DNA of 62,560 nt from Pseudoalteromonas sp. FUC4. Its GTDB lineage: Bacteria > Pseudomonadota > Gammaproteobacteria > Enterobacterales > Alteromonadaceae. The DNA lies in contig NZ_SEUI01000008.1 in NCBI RefSeq assembly GCF_008370255.1, forward strand, positions 1 through 62,560. The letters are read 5' to 3'. Both the position numbers and the translations under genes were made by a program. Shown here one piece after another: positions 36,618 through 47,100 of the stretch; the stretch's first letter is position 1, and every line of letters begins with the position of its first letter. The notes beneath the pieces are model-generated. The model was not told where the DNA came from, did no database searches, and saw only the letters and a program-made list of their open reading frames with translations.

Positions 36618-37466
36618 ATGAAATTATCGCCATCAGTTAGCATTGAGCAAAGCGAATCCGGACTTGAGTTTATCAAAGTAGCTAGTGAAAAGTGCGACGC
36701 AAAAATATTTTTGCAAGGTGGACAAATTACCGAGTTTATCCCTAAAAATAACAAGCCACTTATATGGGTATCACAAGACGAAACCTATCAAGAAGGGGCG
36801 AGTATTCGAGGTGGTATTCCTATTTGTTGGCCATGGTTTGGTACACACGCTAATGATGGCTGGCCTGCCCATGGTTTTGCGCGCACAAGTGTGTGGCAAG
36901 CCGATGAAGTACACGAATCTGATGAGCAAATTACGGTTAGTTTAAAGTTACCTATGAAGCTAGTTAATACAACGTATTGGCCGCATCAGTCAGCATTAAA
37001 AGTTGAGTTTATATTAAGCGATAAATTACAGGTTCGCTTAACGACCACTAACTTAGGAACTGTGCCATTTAGCTTTACTCAAGCACTGCATACCTATTTT
37101 CCTACCTCAGACATTACAAATACCCATGTAGATGGTTTGCAAGGCGCGCAATATATTGAGTTTAGTGAAGGGCCATTTGTACAAAATGATGTTGTAAGCT
37201 TTAATCGCGAAACTGACATGGTTTATACACAAGCAAGTGCAGTACAAACGATTAATACGCCAGAAGGTGTTATTAGTGTGAGCCGTGAAAATTCAAACTC
37301 GTGTGTACTGTGGAATCCATGGATAGAAAAATCAAAACGCTTATCTAACTTTGCTGACGATGAATATAAAACAATGCTGTGTCTAGAGGCCGCTAATGTA
37401 CTGACAGATAAGGTAACGCTTGAGCCAAAACAAAGTCACACCTTAATAACCACCATTAGTTGGTAA
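36618..37466 (+). CDS. yeaD: D-hexose-6-phosphate mutarotase (YeaD-like)
   Basis: 282 aa from the ATG preceded by GGGGAAGGT; an in-frame ATG 39 nt earlier has no such site. Aldose-1-epimerase fold, with conserved segments GGIPICWPWFGTH, PAHGFARTSVW (catalytic His), QALHTYFP (second His) and LWNPW. It interconverts alpha and beta anomers of hexose-6-phosphates. It is followed 27 nt on by the bPH2 gene pair, so a shared transcript is possible but functionally unexplained. Confidence 0.9.
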   Translation: MKLSPSVSIEQSESGLEFIKVASEKCDAKIFLQGGQITEFIPKNNKPLIWVSQDETYQEGASIRGGIPICWPWFGTHANDGWPAHGFARTSVWQADEVHESDEQITVSLKLPMKLVNTTYWPHQSALKVEFILSDKLQVRLTTTNLGTVPFSFTQALHTYFPTSDITNTHVDGLQGAQYIEFSEGPFVQNDVVSFNRETDMVYTQASAVQTINTPEGVISVSRENSNSCVLWNPWIEKSKRLSNFADDEYKTMLCLEAANVLTDKVTLEPKQSHTLITTISW

Positions 37467-37493
37467 GTAATTAAGCAGTAATAGGGATAAATA

Positions 37494-38027
37494 GTGTTTA
37501 ACAATCAACAAATAATGGATTTACCAAAGCATAGTGATATTAGCTTTAAGCCATTGGCTGATAAAGCCTTATTACATACACAGCTTAGCTCGCTTCTGTT
37601 TTATATACCGCTAATTGGAGCGCTTATTGCTGTTTGTTATTTTAATGAAGCCTTTGCTAATAATGCACAAACGTATTTGCTAATTGGTATGCCTATTTTG
37701 GTGGCCGTATCTATGGCGTACAACATAATAAGTGTGAGGCTGCGAGGTTTTGCAGTGCGAGATCATGACATTGCTTTTAAAAAAGGCGTTATTTGGCAAC
37801 AAGTGACGGTATTACCTTTAGCACGTGTACAGCATATGGAAATACACCAAGGGCCAATAGAGCGAAAACTTAGCCTTGCGAGCATTAAATTATTTAGCGC
37901 TGGCGGTGTAAGTGCCGATTTACAAATTAGCGAGCTAACCCATGATGATTGTAAAAATATGCGCCAATTTGTACAAAACTACCGCCAAGACGACGCAACT
38001 ACTCAGGCAGCTTTAGTCGATGAGTAA
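37494..38027 (+). CDS. bPH2-domain membrane protein (YdbS-like)
   Basis: A 177-aa protein starting at GTG with GGGA six bases upstream; an ATG seven codons in is the alternative. Two transmembrane helices (residues about 37-58 and 65-84) precede a bacterial PH domain (RLRGFAVRDHDIAFKKGVIW, VLPLARVQHMEIHQGPIERK). It pairs with the next gene, overlapping it by 8 nt. YdbS/YdbT pairs are conserved but poorly characterised, and are implicated in envelope or lipid stress. Confidence 0.88.
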   Translation: MFNNQQIMDLPKHSDISFKPLADKALLHTQLSSLLFYIPLIGALIAVCYFNEAFANNAQTYLLIGMPILVAVSMAYNIISVRLRGFAVRDHDIAFKKGVIWQQVTVLPLARVQHMEIHQGPIERKLSLASIKLFSAGGVSADLQISELTHDDCKNMRQFVQNYRQDDATTQAALVDE

Positions 38028-39567
38028 TGCAACTCTCGAAGATAAAGCCAGCCCTATTTACTGGCAAAAAGTATCGCCCTGGGCACTTTTATACTTTGTT
38101 GTGCACTTTAGTGTGCGCTTTGTAAAAGATGGCCTTTTAAACCTACTGCCTATGCTAGTCGTGTTTGTTACTCAAGTAGAAAATAAGTTGTTTTGGGCAC
38201 AGGCTGCAGGTGGGATTGCGCTAATTTCGTTGCTTATTTACTCATTTTTATATTATTTAAATTTTAAGTTTAGTATTAGTAGCGACAACGAAATACTGCT
38301 TAACAAGGGTGTATTTAAAAAAGAGCGACTTACGCTTAAATTTGGCCGTGTGCAAAACGTTAATATTGCCGAGCCGTTTTATTTTACCCCCGTAGACTTA
38401 GTTAATTGTATTTTTGATGCCGCTGGCAGTGTGTCGCAAGAAGTTGTTTTACCTGGTGTCACTAAAGATTATGCACAGCAAATGCGTAAACAAATATTTG
38501 ATTTTAAAGCGCAGCAACAGCAAGAAGTACAAAATACTGAACAAAGCAAAACAGACACTATCGAAAACAGCCTAAGCATTAGCAATAAAGAAATAGCCAA
38601 ATTTGGTTTGATGTCGAATATGGCTATTTTAGCAATGGCTGCTTTGGCCCCTTTTATAAACCTGATTGTTGATTTTTTAGAGAAGCAAATTATTGCGAAA
38701 GTAGAAGGCTTTTATCAACAAGAGTTTGGTATGCTGGCAAGTGCTGCAACTTTTGCGATGATCACCTTAATTGTTTTGCTAGTTTTTGCAGCTGTGATGC
38801 TATCGGTGACTATGTCGCTTATTCGCTTTTATAATTTTGAACTTTACTTTAAAGGTCAAAAATTTAAACGTATTGCAGGCTTGTTAGAGCGCCATCAGCT
38901 TTCTATGAGTATGGATAAAGTGCAATCTATTGTTATAAAGCAAAACTTAATGGGGCGACTACTAAAGCGCTTTACCGTGGAGTGTTTACAAGCAAGTAGC
39001 GGTGGAATAGTTGCAGGTGTTGCGGCTAAACAAAATAAACAAACCTTAGTATTACCAGTATTAAATAGCGAACAAGTTGATAGTGTATGCCAGTGGATTT
39101 ACCCGTGGTTTAATAGTAAAAAACTCGCTTTTAAGCGCGCAGAACGAGCGCTTTTGTATAAAAATTTAGGCTTTTATTCATTGTTACCCAGTGTATTAGT
39201 GTTTGGCTTTTGTTTTATTACTGATATTAATACTTTGATAAGCCTTGGTGTTTTGGTGGTGTTTTCTGGCTTGGTAACTTTGTCGTATCAGCGTTATGGT
39301 TATTACATGCATGAGGATAATGGCCGATTTTACATGGTTGTACGCAAAGGTATGATTGGCGTTCATTACCGTGTTTTTGAGCTTTATAAAGCGCAAAGTG
39401 CACGAAGTATAAGTACGTACTTAATGCGCAAATCAAGCTTAAAAAGCCTGTATATACAACTTGCTTCGGGCTTTGCATTTATGCCCTATATAAAGCAGCA
39501 AGATGCTGACTTTATTATTGATTTTACAATTAAGCAGATTGAGTCAGATACTCGCAGCTGGATGTAA
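38020..39567 (+). CDS. bPH2-domain membrane protein (YdbT-like)
   Basis: A 515-aa protein with several helices (residues about 20-85, 190-280 and 375-415) alternating with three bPH2-type domains (LNKGVFKKERLTLKFGRVQN, IAGLLERHQLSMSMDKVQSI, VVRKGMIGVHYRVFELYKAQ). It overlaps the YdbS-like gene by 8 nt in a coupled arrangement. The two are expected to form one complex in the inner membrane. Function unknown. Confidence 0.88.
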   Translation: MSNATLEDKASPIYWQKVSPWALLYFVVHFSVRFVKDGLLNLLPMLVVFVTQVENKLFWAQAAGGIALISLLIYSFLYYLNFKFSISSDNEILLNKGVFKKERLTLKFGRVQNVNIAEPFYFTPVDLVNCIFDAAGSVSQEVVLPGVTKDYAQQMRKQIFDFKAQQQQEVQNTEQSKTDTIENSLSISNKEIAKFGLMSNMAILAMAALAPFINLIVDFLEKQIIAKVEGFYQQEFGMLASAATFAMITLIVLLVFAAVMLSVTMSLIRFYNFELYFKGQKFKRIAGLLERHQLSMSMDKVQSIVIKQNLMGRLLKRFTVECLQASSGGIVAGVAAKQNKQTLVLPVLNSEQVDSVCQWIYPWFNSKKLAFKRAERALLYKNLGFYSLLPSVLVFGFCFITDINTLISLGVLVVFSGLVTLSYQRYGYYMHEDNGRFYMVVRKGMIGVHYRVFELYKAQSARSISTYLMRKSSLKSLYIQLASGFAFMPYIKQQDADFIIDFTIKQIESDTRSWM

Positions 39568-39849
39568 TATCTCCTCATTAAAAATAACGCTACCAGAAGT
39601 TGAAGATGCCATAGTAAAGAAAAATAGTAGACTGAGTAAACTTTACAAAATAAAACATCAGCAAAATCAAATGGCTTAGTATATGCAAACTGGTTTACGT
39701 TAGGCGGATTAAGCTCCAAAGAAAGTATGTGAGCTTGGTAAGCTTTTATTGTTTACTTCAAAAGTATTAAATTAATGATGATTTAAGCTAAGTTATTTCC
39801 CCATTTGTAAGGATGGTAACTTAGCCTAAAACCCTGAGCTACTATATAA

Positions 39850-40983
39850 TCAATTGCTTACTGTGTGGCGTTTACTTGAGCGATTTTTTTGTGACTGTTT
39901 TTTACGTTTACGACGGGTAAACCATAAATAAAAACCAGTGCCACCAAGCCAGACAGGGCTCAGACCTATAACGCACCATAGAGTTTTACTAATTAAACCT
40001 GCAAAGTAACCAAAGTGGAGCTTTCTAAAGCTATCAATAGCTTGCCAACCAACACTCGCTCCACGTATATCCCAGCTAGCCATATGCTCACCAGTAATCT
40101 TGTTGTAAGTTACTGTATTAGCGTATTCACTTGCAAGCGGGTTACTGGTATCGACCTCCCCAAACACGGTGATATTTTGCTCTGGTTCAAGCGGCATAAG
40201 TAAATACGTACCATTAAATGTAGGTATTTGTCTTTTACTGTCATCGAGTACATGCTGAAAAGAAACCTCTTCGCTGTATAAGTTTTTGGTTAGCGTAAAA
40301 TGTTCTTCTTCAGCGTGCTCTATTACTTCGTGGTACCACACCGCACCATTAAAGTAGCCACCTGTTATGGCTAAAACAATAATAATGGGTGAGCCGATCA
40401 CGCCTGTCATTTTATGAATGTCGCTAAGTACTATTTGCAGTGTTGCACGCCAGCGTACGCTAAATAAACGCTGCCAAAATTTACGATAAATAATAAGGCC
40501 AGTAATACCTAATACCAAAAAAAACACGGCAAAAAAGAAACCTAAAACGGTACCCGTTTGCCCCGGTAGGCTTTTTAAATCGTTAAGTAAAAATGTGTAA
40601 TGTAAGTCTAAAAACCAATCTGTAAAATAGTGGCTAGTACCTACCGGCTCTGAAAGAATATTTCCAGTGTATTGATCTAAGTGAAATTTATACCAATCTT
40701 CTGTACCGCGCTTTATTAAATAAACCCGATCAGCGATATCATCGTTAAATATTTCCCAACTACCTACTACATATTCAGGGTAAGCATGCTCTGTTTTAGC
40801 AATTAATTTGTCTATAGGCATGCGCTCTGGTTGTGCTTTTACAACAAAATGGCTGTTTGGCATAAGTAAGCCATCTATTTCACTTTTAAAAACTAATACG
40901 CTCCCTGTAATACTAATAACAATCAAGGGAATGAGAGCTATAAGAGCGATCCAACTGTGAATTTTAAAAAGAGTTTTTCTCAT
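39850..40983 (-). CDS. PepSY-TM domain protein, putative iron/siderophore reductase
   Basis: A 377-aa protein with four helices: residues about 10-34 (SWIALIALIPLIVISITGSV), 140-168, 195-215 and 330-355. Two PepSY modules lie between, with His-containing helix ends (HSWIAL, DIHKMTG, FRKLHFGYF). The family includes FsrB/FpvG-like inner-membrane reductases that release iron from siderophores. It ends in a basic tail (RRKRKKQSQKNRSSKR). A Fur-like box lies 37 nt upstream. No TonB receptor is adjacent; only a gene stub lies upstream. Confidence 0.9.
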   Translation of the reverse strand: MRKTLFKIHSWIALIALIPLIVISITGSVLVFKSEIDGLLMPNSHFVVKAQPERMPIDKLIAKTEHAYPEYVVGSWEIFNDDIADRVYLIKRGTEDWYKFHLDQYTGNILSEPVGTSHYFTDWFLDLHYTFLLNDLKSLPGQTGTVLGFFFAVFFLVLGITGLIIYRKFWQRLFSVRWRATLQIVLSDIHKMTGVIGSPIIIVLAITGGYFNGAVWYHEVIEHAEEEHFTLTKNLYSEEVSFQHVLDDSKRQIPTFNGTYLLMPLEPEQNITVFGEVDTSNPLASEYANTVTYNKITGEHMASWDIRGASVGWQAIDSFRKLHFGYFAGLISKTLWCVIGLSPVWLGGTGFYLWFTRRKRKKQSQKNRSSKRHTVSN

Positions 40984-41019
40984 AGATAGTTTTATATACA
41001 GCAGCTAATGACTTGCGCA

Positions 41020-41034
41020 TGATAACAACTATCA
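41020..41034. promoter_or_regulatory. Fur-like box before the second PepSY gene
   Basis: TGATAACAACTATCA fits the 7-1-7 Fur palindrome TGATAATNATTATCA with two mismatches. Confidence 0.75.
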
Positions 41035-41094
41035 TTTTTATTTGATAGGTTGTGAGTAGGTTTCCTATTAAATAGGTAAACCGTGAACTTAATT

Positions 41095-41214
41095 CTACGG
41101 TTTTTGTATACCTAGCTTGCCAGTACCTAAAATAAGAATGTCATATTTAGTTGAGTTAAATTTACGCGGCTCTACAATGCCGCGCTCATAGTAAAAGCCT
41201 TTTAAAACAGATGT
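41095..41214 (-). pseudogene. Unidentified 3' gene stub upstream of the PepSY gene
   Basis: A 39-codon minus-strand frame with no start codon, bounded by stops: LKGFYYERGIVEPRKFNSTK then YDILILGTGKLGIQKP. The composition is strongly protein-like. It is probably the 3' end of a deleted gene that once preceded the PepSY gene. Family not recognised. Confidence 0.45.
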
Positions 41215-41221
41215 TTATTAA

Positions 41222-41887
41222 ATGTTTTTATTTCTGTTTTTAATTAACATTTATGTAACGAGCGAGGTTGCTTTGGCGCATTATTTGCCTATATTGTCTT
41301 CTTTTATTTTGGTTTTTAGTTTTTTACCATTACTAAACAAAATTCGTAAAAACCGTAGTGTCTCTGGTTTGTCACTATTAATGATGACATTTGGATTAGC
41401 ACAAAGCCTTTATTTTATAACTTACAATATGTACTTTGAGCGCTATTATATTGCGTTACCATTTGTCGTAACTGGTGCGTTAAGCGGGCTTATTTTGTAT
41501 TTTTTTGCGCGTTTCAACGCAGCTAAACGAGAACGCGTACAGCTGGTTGTTATGCTAGGTTTTTCGTTACTGCCTTTTTCACTGCTTTTAAATTCAAGCC
41601 TCGATACTGCAACAGTATTAAGCGCTTTAACGTATGTTGGTCTTGTGATGAGTTCGGTACGTGTTATGCCGCAAACTTATAAAACATTGCGTACAGGCAA
41701 TGTGAGTAATTTAAGCGCGCGCTACTTTAGCTTGCAGTTTATTGCTGGTATTTGCGGCTTAGTTGTTGAGCTTACAACCGCGGCTCCAAGCACCGCGCAC
41801 TTACTTATGTTTATTATGTTATTGCTTACCAATGCTGTGCAATTTGGTTGTATGCAATATTATAGAATGCGACCTGCAATGGCTTAA
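41222..41887 (+). CDS. SWEET-like PQ-loop membrane protein
   Basis: A 221-aa protein with about seven helices. Two PQ-loop-like repeats are visible: PLLNKIRKNRSVSGLSLLMM (residues about 37-56, PQ degenerated to PL) and MPQTYKTLRTGNVSNLSARY (about 147-166, canonical). That is a 3-1-3 helix layout as in eukaryotic SWEET sugar transporters, whereas most bacterial relatives (SemiSWEETs) have a single repeat of about 90 aa. The substrate is unknown. The following PhzF gene is 72 nt away in the same direction. Confidence 0.7.
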   Translation: MFLFLFLINIYVTSEVALAHYLPILSSFILVFSFLPLLNKIRKNRSVSGLSLLMMTFGLAQSLYFITYNMYFERYYIALPFVVTGALSGLILYFFARFNAAKRERVQLVVMLGFSLLPFSLLLNSSLDTATVLSALTYVGLVMSSVRVMPQTYKTLRTGNVSNLSARYFSLQFIAGICGLVVELTTAAPSTAHLLMFIMLLLTNAVQFGCMQYYRMRPAMA

Positions 41888-41959
41888 AGCTAAAATAAAA
41901 GTGCTAATTGAGTTTAGGTGTGGCAGTTTTAAGCTATTAATCATTACAAAGTTTAAACA

Positions 41960-42748
41960 ATGCAATTAACTATTCATCAAATTGATGCGTTTTCGAATGA
42001 GTTATTTAAAGGTAACTATGCGGCAGTGATCCCATTGAAATCGTGGCTAAGTGACGATTTAATGCTAAAAATTGGTGCTGAGAATAACGTATCTGAAACG
42101 GCTTTTACCTGCCTGCAAGACGATGGCAGTTTTGTTATTCGTTGGTTTTCGCCGTTAATGGAAATCGATTTTTGTGGTCACGCCACACTTGCGGCTGCCT
42201 ATGTTTTATGTGAAGAGCATAACATATCGCAAATTCGCTTTATTGCTGATGCGGTGGGCGAGCTAATCGTTAATAAAAACGCTGATGGCAGCTTTGCAAT
42301 GACCTTTCCTAAACAAGCACCGGTTGAGGTACAGAATGTACCGCAGCAATTGCTTGATGGCCTGTTTATACAACCGAGTAAAGTGCTTAAAAACCGCCAA
42401 GCTTACTTTGCTATTTATGAAAGTGCCGATCAAATAATTGAATTAACAACTAACTCCGAGCTTTTAAAAGCGCTTTATCCACTTGATGTAGTAGCTACAG
42501 CACCTAGTGATGATTATGATTTTATATCTCGTTATTTTTGGCCTGCAAGCGGTGGCGACGAAGATTATGTAACGGGCTCAATTCATACTGGCTTGGCACC
42601 TTACTGGGCGCAGCAATTGGGTAAAACTACGTTAAGTGCTTATCAGGCTTCAAGCAGAGGCGGGTATTTACTATGTGAAGTGGGTGATACAACCGTCACT
42701 TTGACCGGGCATGCTGTAAGGTATTTAAAGGGCACTATTTATATTTAA
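41960..42748 (+). CDS. PhzF-family isomerase-like protein
   Basis: A 262-aa protein with the PhzF diaminopimelate-epimerase-like fold: IHQIDAFSNELFKGNYAAVI, the catalytic-Glu motif NNVSETAF, DFCGHATLAAAYVL and the C-terminal VTGSIHTGLAPYW. PhzF itself isomerises an intermediate in phenazine synthesis, but most family members stand alone, as here, and have unknown substrates. No other phenazine genes are nearby. Confidence 0.9.
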   Translation: MQLTIHQIDAFSNELFKGNYAAVIPLKSWLSDDLMLKIGAENNVSETAFTCLQDDGSFVIRWFSPLMEIDFCGHATLAAAYVLCEEHNISQIRFIADAVGELIVNKNADGSFAMTFPKQAPVEVQNVPQQLLDGLFIQPSKVLKNRQAYFAIYESADQIIELTTNSELLKALYPLDVVATAPSDDYDFISRYFWPASGGDEDYVTGSIHTGLAPYWAQQLGKTTLSAYQASSRGGYLLCEVGDTTVTLTGHAVRYLKGTIYI

Positions 42749-42966
42749 TTAGGAGCTTTATATTTGGCAAGGAACGATGTTTAAATTATTCATTTCAAAA
42801 TCATATTAGCAGGTTGTTTTTATGATCCCACTAGCCGTTTTTTGAATTACCTCCTTTATTTTATCTATTAACACACGCATTTGTAACAGTTGCTTACAAA
42901 TGTCACCTTAATGTTTCATATGGCTCTGGTATTATGGCGTTAATAGAATTTTGGGGATAATAGGAT

Positions 42967-44142
42967 ATGCAAACAAATTCACTTAGATGGGTTTTTCCAT
43001 TTGTAGCGCTCATTGTTGGTATTGTTGGCTTTATGGGAATAAATGCCATTGCACAAGAACCAGAGCAAAAAAAGGCGGTAGATACTCGTCCAACAGTGCA
43101 AGTTGAGCCAGTGGCTGCAAATGATCATCAAGTTATTATTAATAGCTACGGTGAAGTAAAGCCGCTTGAAAATACACAGCTTTCGGCGCAGGTATCGGGT
43201 GAAGTACTAAGTTGGCATCCTAACTTTGTAGCCGGTGGCATCGTTGCTCGCGGTGAAACCTTATTCACTATCGAAAAAGATAACTATGAAGCTGCAGTAC
43301 TTGTTGCTGAGGCTGATGTTGCTCGAGCACAGGCTGCCCTTATTGAGGAGCAGGCTCAGGCACAGGTAGCCGAAGACGAAGCAAAGCGTTTTCCTAGTAA
43401 AGCGCGTACCGATTTATTTTTACGTAAGCCGCAAGTGTTAAGTGCTCAAGCTGCAGTTAAATCGGCGCAAGCAGCTTTAAAGCGTGCGCAACGCGATTTA
43501 GATAATTGTGAAGTGACAGCGCCATACGATGCTTTAGTGGTTAGCCGTAATGTAGGTGTTGGCCAGTTTGTCACTATGGGTTCGCAAGTTGCTGAACTCA
43601 ATAATATTGAGACCGCTGAAGTGATTATTCCTATTGCAGGGTTCGATAGCGTGTTTTTACCAGAGCGTATTAAAGGCATTACCGCTACAGTGATTCAAAA
43701 AGGGCTAAATAGCTTTACGCGCGAAGGGGTAATAGACCGCGACTTAGGAATTGTAGATAGCGCTACGCGCATGAGCAGTTTAGTTGTGCGAATTGAAGAC
43801 CCTTATGGTTTAAAAACAAAACAACCATCTATTAAATTTGGTAGCTACGTACAAGTTAATTTTGCAGGGGCTACGCTTAATAATATTTACCGCTTACCGC
43901 AAGCTTTAGTGAATAACCAAACCGTATGGGTCGTAAACAAAAGCCAAGAGCTTGAGCCACGTAAAGTAACGGTTATTCGTGAAGAAGGTGAATACTTTTA
44001 TATCAGCAGTGGTTTAAATGCTGACGACCAACTCGTTACTACTTTGCCTGAATACCCACAAAAAGGGATGCAGGTTAAAATTGCCGGTGTAGCTACACCT
44101 GAAAGCTCAGAGTTGAGCACCTCAAACACGCAACAGCTGTAA
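42967..44142 (+). CDS. RND efflux periplasmic adaptor (membrane-fusion protein)
   Basis: A 391-aa HlyD/AcrA-type protein: one N-terminal membrane anchor (residues about 8-28, WVFPFVALIVGIVGFMGINA), a lipoyl half-motif (ENTQLSAQVSGEVLSWHPNF), an alpha-helical hairpin (AALIEEQAQAQVAEDEAKRF) and a second lipoyl part (LDNCEVTAPYDALVVSRNVG). It bridges the inner-membrane pump to an outer-membrane channel. It is 12 nt upstream of its pump. No TolC-like gene is present in the window, so a shared outer-membrane channel is likely. Confidence 0.92.
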   Translation: MQTNSLRWVFPFVALIVGIVGFMGINAIAQEPEQKKAVDTRPTVQVEPVAANDHQVIINSYGEVKPLENTQLSAQVSGEVLSWHPNFVAGGIVARGETLFTIEKDNYEAAVLVAEADVARAQAALIEEQAQAQVAEDEAKRFPSKARTDLFLRKPQVLSAQAAVKSAQAALKRAQRDLDNCEVTAPYDALVVSRNVGVGQFVTMGSQVAELNNIETAEVIIPIAGFDSVFLPERIKGITATVIQKGLNSFTREGVIDRDLGIVDSATRMSSLVVRIEDPYGLKTKQPSIKFGSYVQVNFAGATLNNIYRLPQALVNNQTVWVVNKSQELEPRKVTVIREEGEYFYISSGLNADDQLVTTLPEYPQKGMQVKIAGVATPESSELSTSNTQQL

Positions 44143-44154
44143 GGTGTATTAGAT

Positions 44155-47100
44155 ATGAGCGAATCAATACAAAAAAAACAAACAGGACTCATTGCCTACT
44201 TTGCTAATAACTCGGTTGCTGCAAACTTAATGATGTTTTTTATCATTGTTATGGGGGCTATAAGTTACTTCACTATTCAGCGTCAAATGTTTCCAAATAT
44301 AGAAGTTAACTATATTAACGTTGAAGCTAACTACCCAGGTGCCTCTCCTCAAGAAATAGAAGAAAGTATTCTTATAAAAATTGAAGAGTCACTTAAAGAT
44401 ATAACCGAAATTAAAAAAGGTGTGTACCGCGCTTTTAGAAATGGCGGCACTGCAAGCCTTGAAATAAACACTGATGCTGAACTTACCGATGTGCTTGATA
44501 AAGTAAAGTTACGTGTTGATGGTATTGCGACTTTTCCGGCTGGTATGGAACCGGTCACCATAAGCCAAGTTGAATTTAGGCAAGATGTAATAGGTATGAC
44601 ACTCGTTGGCGATTTACCGCTTACAGAGCTTAAGCCTATTGCTAATCAAATAGAAGATGAGTTACTACAGCTATCTAATGTTTCACTCGTTGAAAACGAT
44701 GTACCGCTTGACGAAATTGCAATTGAAATAGACCCCGATACGCTTCGCCAATATAACCTTACCCTTAGTGATGTTATTAATGCGGTGCGTCGTTACTCAG
44801 CTAACTTTTCAGCAGGGCAATTAAAAACCGATGCGGGTGTTATTTCTGTTCGAGTAGAGAACCAATTTTACTCGGGTGAAGAGTTTAGACATATCCCGGT
44901 AAAAATTGGTGAGTATGGCGCTAAAGTTTTACTGCAAGATGTGGCCGTTATTAAAGATCAATTTACCGAAGGTGAGCGTTACTTTAAATTTAACGGTGAA
45001 AATGCCGTTTATATGTCGGTTAAAGCAACACAAGAGCAGAATATAATTCCTGTGGCCGATTCGGTTAAGGCATTTATTGATCAAAAAAATAAGCAGCTAC
45101 CGCCAGGTATTAGGTTAGAGCCATTAATGGACATGACATATTACCTAAACGCACGCCTTGATATGATGAAGGCTAACTTGTTTCAAGGTGCAATTTTAGT
45201 GGCCATTATGCTGTCGTTATTCTTGCGCTTTAAACTTGCATTATGGGTAATGATTGGCTTACCCGTTTGTTTTTTAGGGGCCATGATGATGATGCCGTTA
45301 TTTGGCATCAGCATTAATATTATTTCGTTATTCGCGTTTATTATGGTGCTTGGCATAGTGGTGGATGATGCCATAGTAATAGGCGAAGCCGCCTATACCG
45401 AGGTAGAAAAAAGCGGTGGTGGTGTCGAAAACGTCGTACGTGGTGCAAACCGCGTAGCAACTCCTGCAACGTTTGGCGTACTAACAACAATTGCTGTGTT
45501 TGCGCCGTTTACGCTTTCAAGCGGTCCAGAAAGCGCCTTCTTTTACGGTATAGCTGTTGTAGTTATGCTGTGTTTGGTGTTCAGCCTTGTAGAGTCAAAG
45601 CTTATATTACCGGCTCACATTGCACATACACACTTTTCACCGATTAAAAAAGGGGGCTGGCGCGATCGCTTTAACACTCGCTTTTTTGGTTTTGTAAATG
45701 GCCCATATAAACGTTTTATTGCGAAATGTGTAGATTGGCGCTGGACTGTTTTGTTTGCTTTTATTGCAATGTTTATTATCAGCATTGCACTTATTACGTC
45801 TAATAAAGTACGTACAGTACCTACTCCTAAAGTGCCGCACGATTTTCCGCAAATACAAGTAGAAATGAATGATAACGTTTCTGACCTACAAACTATTGCG
45901 GCTATTCGTGAAATAGAAGCCATGGTACTTAGAGTAGATGAAGAAACTGAGCGTGAATTTGGTCAAAAAATTATTCGTGATGTGTTGGTATTTAACCAAG
46001 GCAGAACTGAGTCGCAATTACTTGCCCCTTTAGTTGACGAAGATTCACGCCCGTATAATGCATTTGAACTTTCACGTCGTTGGCGTGAAGCTATGCCAAC
46101 TATTGCCGGTATTAAGTCGTTAACTATTCAAGATGATGTTGGCGGCGGCGGTGGTAGCAATGGCGGCGGCGAGTTTGGTTACTTACTGTTTGGTTCTGAC
46201 ATAGAGACTTTAAATGAAGCCGGTCGTCGTTTTATTCAATTACTGCAACAGCAAAAAGGACTGTTTGATATAAGCTCAACAATTGACCCCGCGAGCAAAG
46301 AAGTGCAAATGAGCCTTAAACCAGTTGCATACGATTTAGGCTTAGATTTGGCAGGTATTGCAAACCAAGTGGGTGCTAGTTTCTATGGTGGTGAAGCGCA
46401 GCGCGTGATCCGAAACGGTGAAGAGGTACGTGTAATGGTACGCTACCCTAAACTAACTCGTGAAGCATTTTCATCGCTTAAACATACTGTAGTGACCACC
46501 CCACAGGGGCGAGAAGTATTACTTGGTGATGTTGTAGAGCTGACCGAAACACCTGGCATTAGTTATATTCGTCGTGAAGGTGGTTATCGTACCGTGTATG
46601 TTTATGGTAATATTGATGAAGAGCAAATTGAACCTGGTGAAGTAGTTAAGCAGGTAAAAGAAAACTTACTTCCACAGCTAATTGAAGAATTTCCAAGTGT
46701 TAAATCAGAACTTGGTGGCGCAATAGAAGAGCAGCAAGCTCAAGCCAATGAGCAAATAATGTTTTTTATTGGCGGAATGATTTTAGTATACATACTGCTA
46801 GCTGTGCCGCTTAAAAGCTATTCACAACCGCTTATTGTAATGTCGGTTATTCCGTTTAGCTTAACTGGCGCTATTTGGGGTCATTACTGGTTTGATTTAG
46901 ATATGAGCTTAATGTCGGGCTTTGGCTTAATTGCTGCTGCAGGCGTTGTTATAAACGACTCCCTAGTAATGACCGATTACGTAAACCAAGTTCGCCGCGA
47001 AGGTGTTAGCGTTAAAAATGCAGTAATAGAAGCAGGTTGTGCACGCTTTAGAGCAATCTTATTAACATCAATCACTACATTTGCAGGTGTATTGCCCATT

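Noticed and set aside
39568..39660. Plus-strand frame reading LPEVEDAIVKKNSRLSKLYK after the YdbT-like gene
   Set aside because: Somewhat protein-like but only about 30 codons, without start codon or recognisable family. Too weak to call a stub.
39486..39719. 77-codon minus-strand frame overlapping the end of the YdbT-like gene
   Set aside because: It begins in the intergenic gap and runs into the coding gene's opposite strand; its hydrophobicity reflects the sense protein.
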